Below are positions 63,908-64,000 of a stretch of 64,000 nucleotides of DNA, one piece after another. This DNA comes from Aquibacillus rhizosphaerae (GTDB lineage Bacteria > Bacillota > Bacilli > Bacillales > Amphibacillaceae), in NCBI RefSeq assembly GCF_030282825.1, contig NZ_JASTZU010000027.1, forward strand, positions 99,058 to 163,057, written 5' to 3'. The first letter of the stretch is position 1; each line of letters opens with the position of its first letter. The notes beneath the pieces are model-generated. The model was not told where the DNA came from. It made no database searches and saw only the letters and a list, made by a program, of their open reading frames with translations. The position numbers and the translations under genes were made by a program.

Positions 63908-64000
63908 TTTTATGGAGAGTTTGATCTTGGCTCAGGACGAACGCTGGCGGCGTGCCTAATACATGCAAGTCGAGCGCGTGAAGCAACTGGATCCCTTCGG
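63908..64000 (+). rRNA. rrsX: 16S ribosomal RNA, 5' end only
   Basis: TTTATGGAGAGTTTGATC, then CTCAGGACGAACGCTGG and GCAAGTCGAGCG mark the conserved 5' domain. The gene runs off the window. The exact mature end is set by analogy with B. subtilis. One unusual base is noted under findings: GATCTTGGCTC where GATCCTGGCTC is near universal. Confidence 0.95.

Noticed and set aside
1..64000. Prophage, integrative element or defence island
   Set aside because: No integrase, capsid, restriction, CRISPR-associated or similar genes; gene content and composition are uniform and housekeeping or sporulation-related.

Overview
The window is chromosomal DNA of an aerobic, endospore-forming, low-GC Firmicute of the family Bacillaceae, probably from the halophilic/alkaliphilic side (Gracilibacillus, Amphibacillus, Virgibacillus, Oceanobacillus relatives). 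This rests on AT-rich DNA, strong AGGAGG ribosome sites, frequent TTG/GTG starts, a menaquinol oxidase qoxABCD operon, and many sporulation and germination genes (yhbH, spoVR, a gerA-type A-B-C operon, a YhcN/YlaJ lipoprotein, a dead CotX-like coat gene). The genus is inference. Only the first ~90 nt of a 16S rRNA gene are present, at the right edge.

Layout. 1-2.9 kb: end of odhA and all of odhB (2-oxoglutarate dehydrogenase). 2.9-7.7 kb: a 49-aa membrane peptide, yhbH, then on the minus strand an SbtA-type bicarbonate transporter with an MpsC-family gene upstream, and a DUF3231 protein. 7.8-9.2 kb: a CBO0543-type membrane protein and a decayed spore-coat region. 9.2-16.2 kb: lipoprotein, CNT nucleoside permease, aldehyde dehydrogenase, MATE exporter, a stand-alone MurG and two zinc-ribbon membrane proteins. 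16.3-20.8 kb: gerA-B-C germinant receptor and a beta-carbonic anhydrase. 20.9-25.5 kb: the bmrCD multidrug ABC exporter behind a complex leader with three tiny peptides, two terminators and a truncated copy of the bmrC start; a MITE-like repeat follows. 25.6-28.5 kb: membrane-anchored HtrA-like protease and sigI-rsgI. 28.5-29.2 kb: decayed DNA. 29.2-38.6 kb: GNAT-nitrilase fusion, YhcN lipoprotein, luxS, M20 dipeptidase, a CstR-like repressor with a rhodanese-like partner and two CsoR/CstR-type operators, hemAT, spoVR. 38.8-46.5 kb: membrane proteins, cold-shock protein, hydrolase, czcD-czrA zinc efflux with a palindromic operator, an orphan MEDS-histidine kinase, and a DUF5317 gene with a 40-aa peptide. 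46.5-55.2 kb: GGDEF/HD-GYP protein, DUF389, CorC-type transporter, YitT protein, GNAT, SDR and a two-component system. 55.5-59.4 kb: qoxABCD. 59.5-64 kb: second full repeat copy, DUF421 protein, two tandem 16-17 aa micro-ORFs, a DoxX-like membrane protein, DegV, an alkyltransferase-like protein, and three tandem rRNA promoters before 16S.

The observations most worth following are: the bmr leader, where one GTGACCTT segment inside a 26-codon leader peptide can pair either with the leader's own ribosome site or with the 5' arm of a terminator; the tandem duplication of an 18-aa leader peptide plus bmrC start; the SbtA/MpsC inorganic-carbon pair with a terminator 26 nt before the transporter start; the CstR-like/rhodanese-like operon with an orphan second operator; a three-copy palindromic repeat; and several tiny ORFs with good ribosome sites. 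I do not see a CRISPR array, a prophage, an intact insertion sequence or a recognisable phage-defence island.
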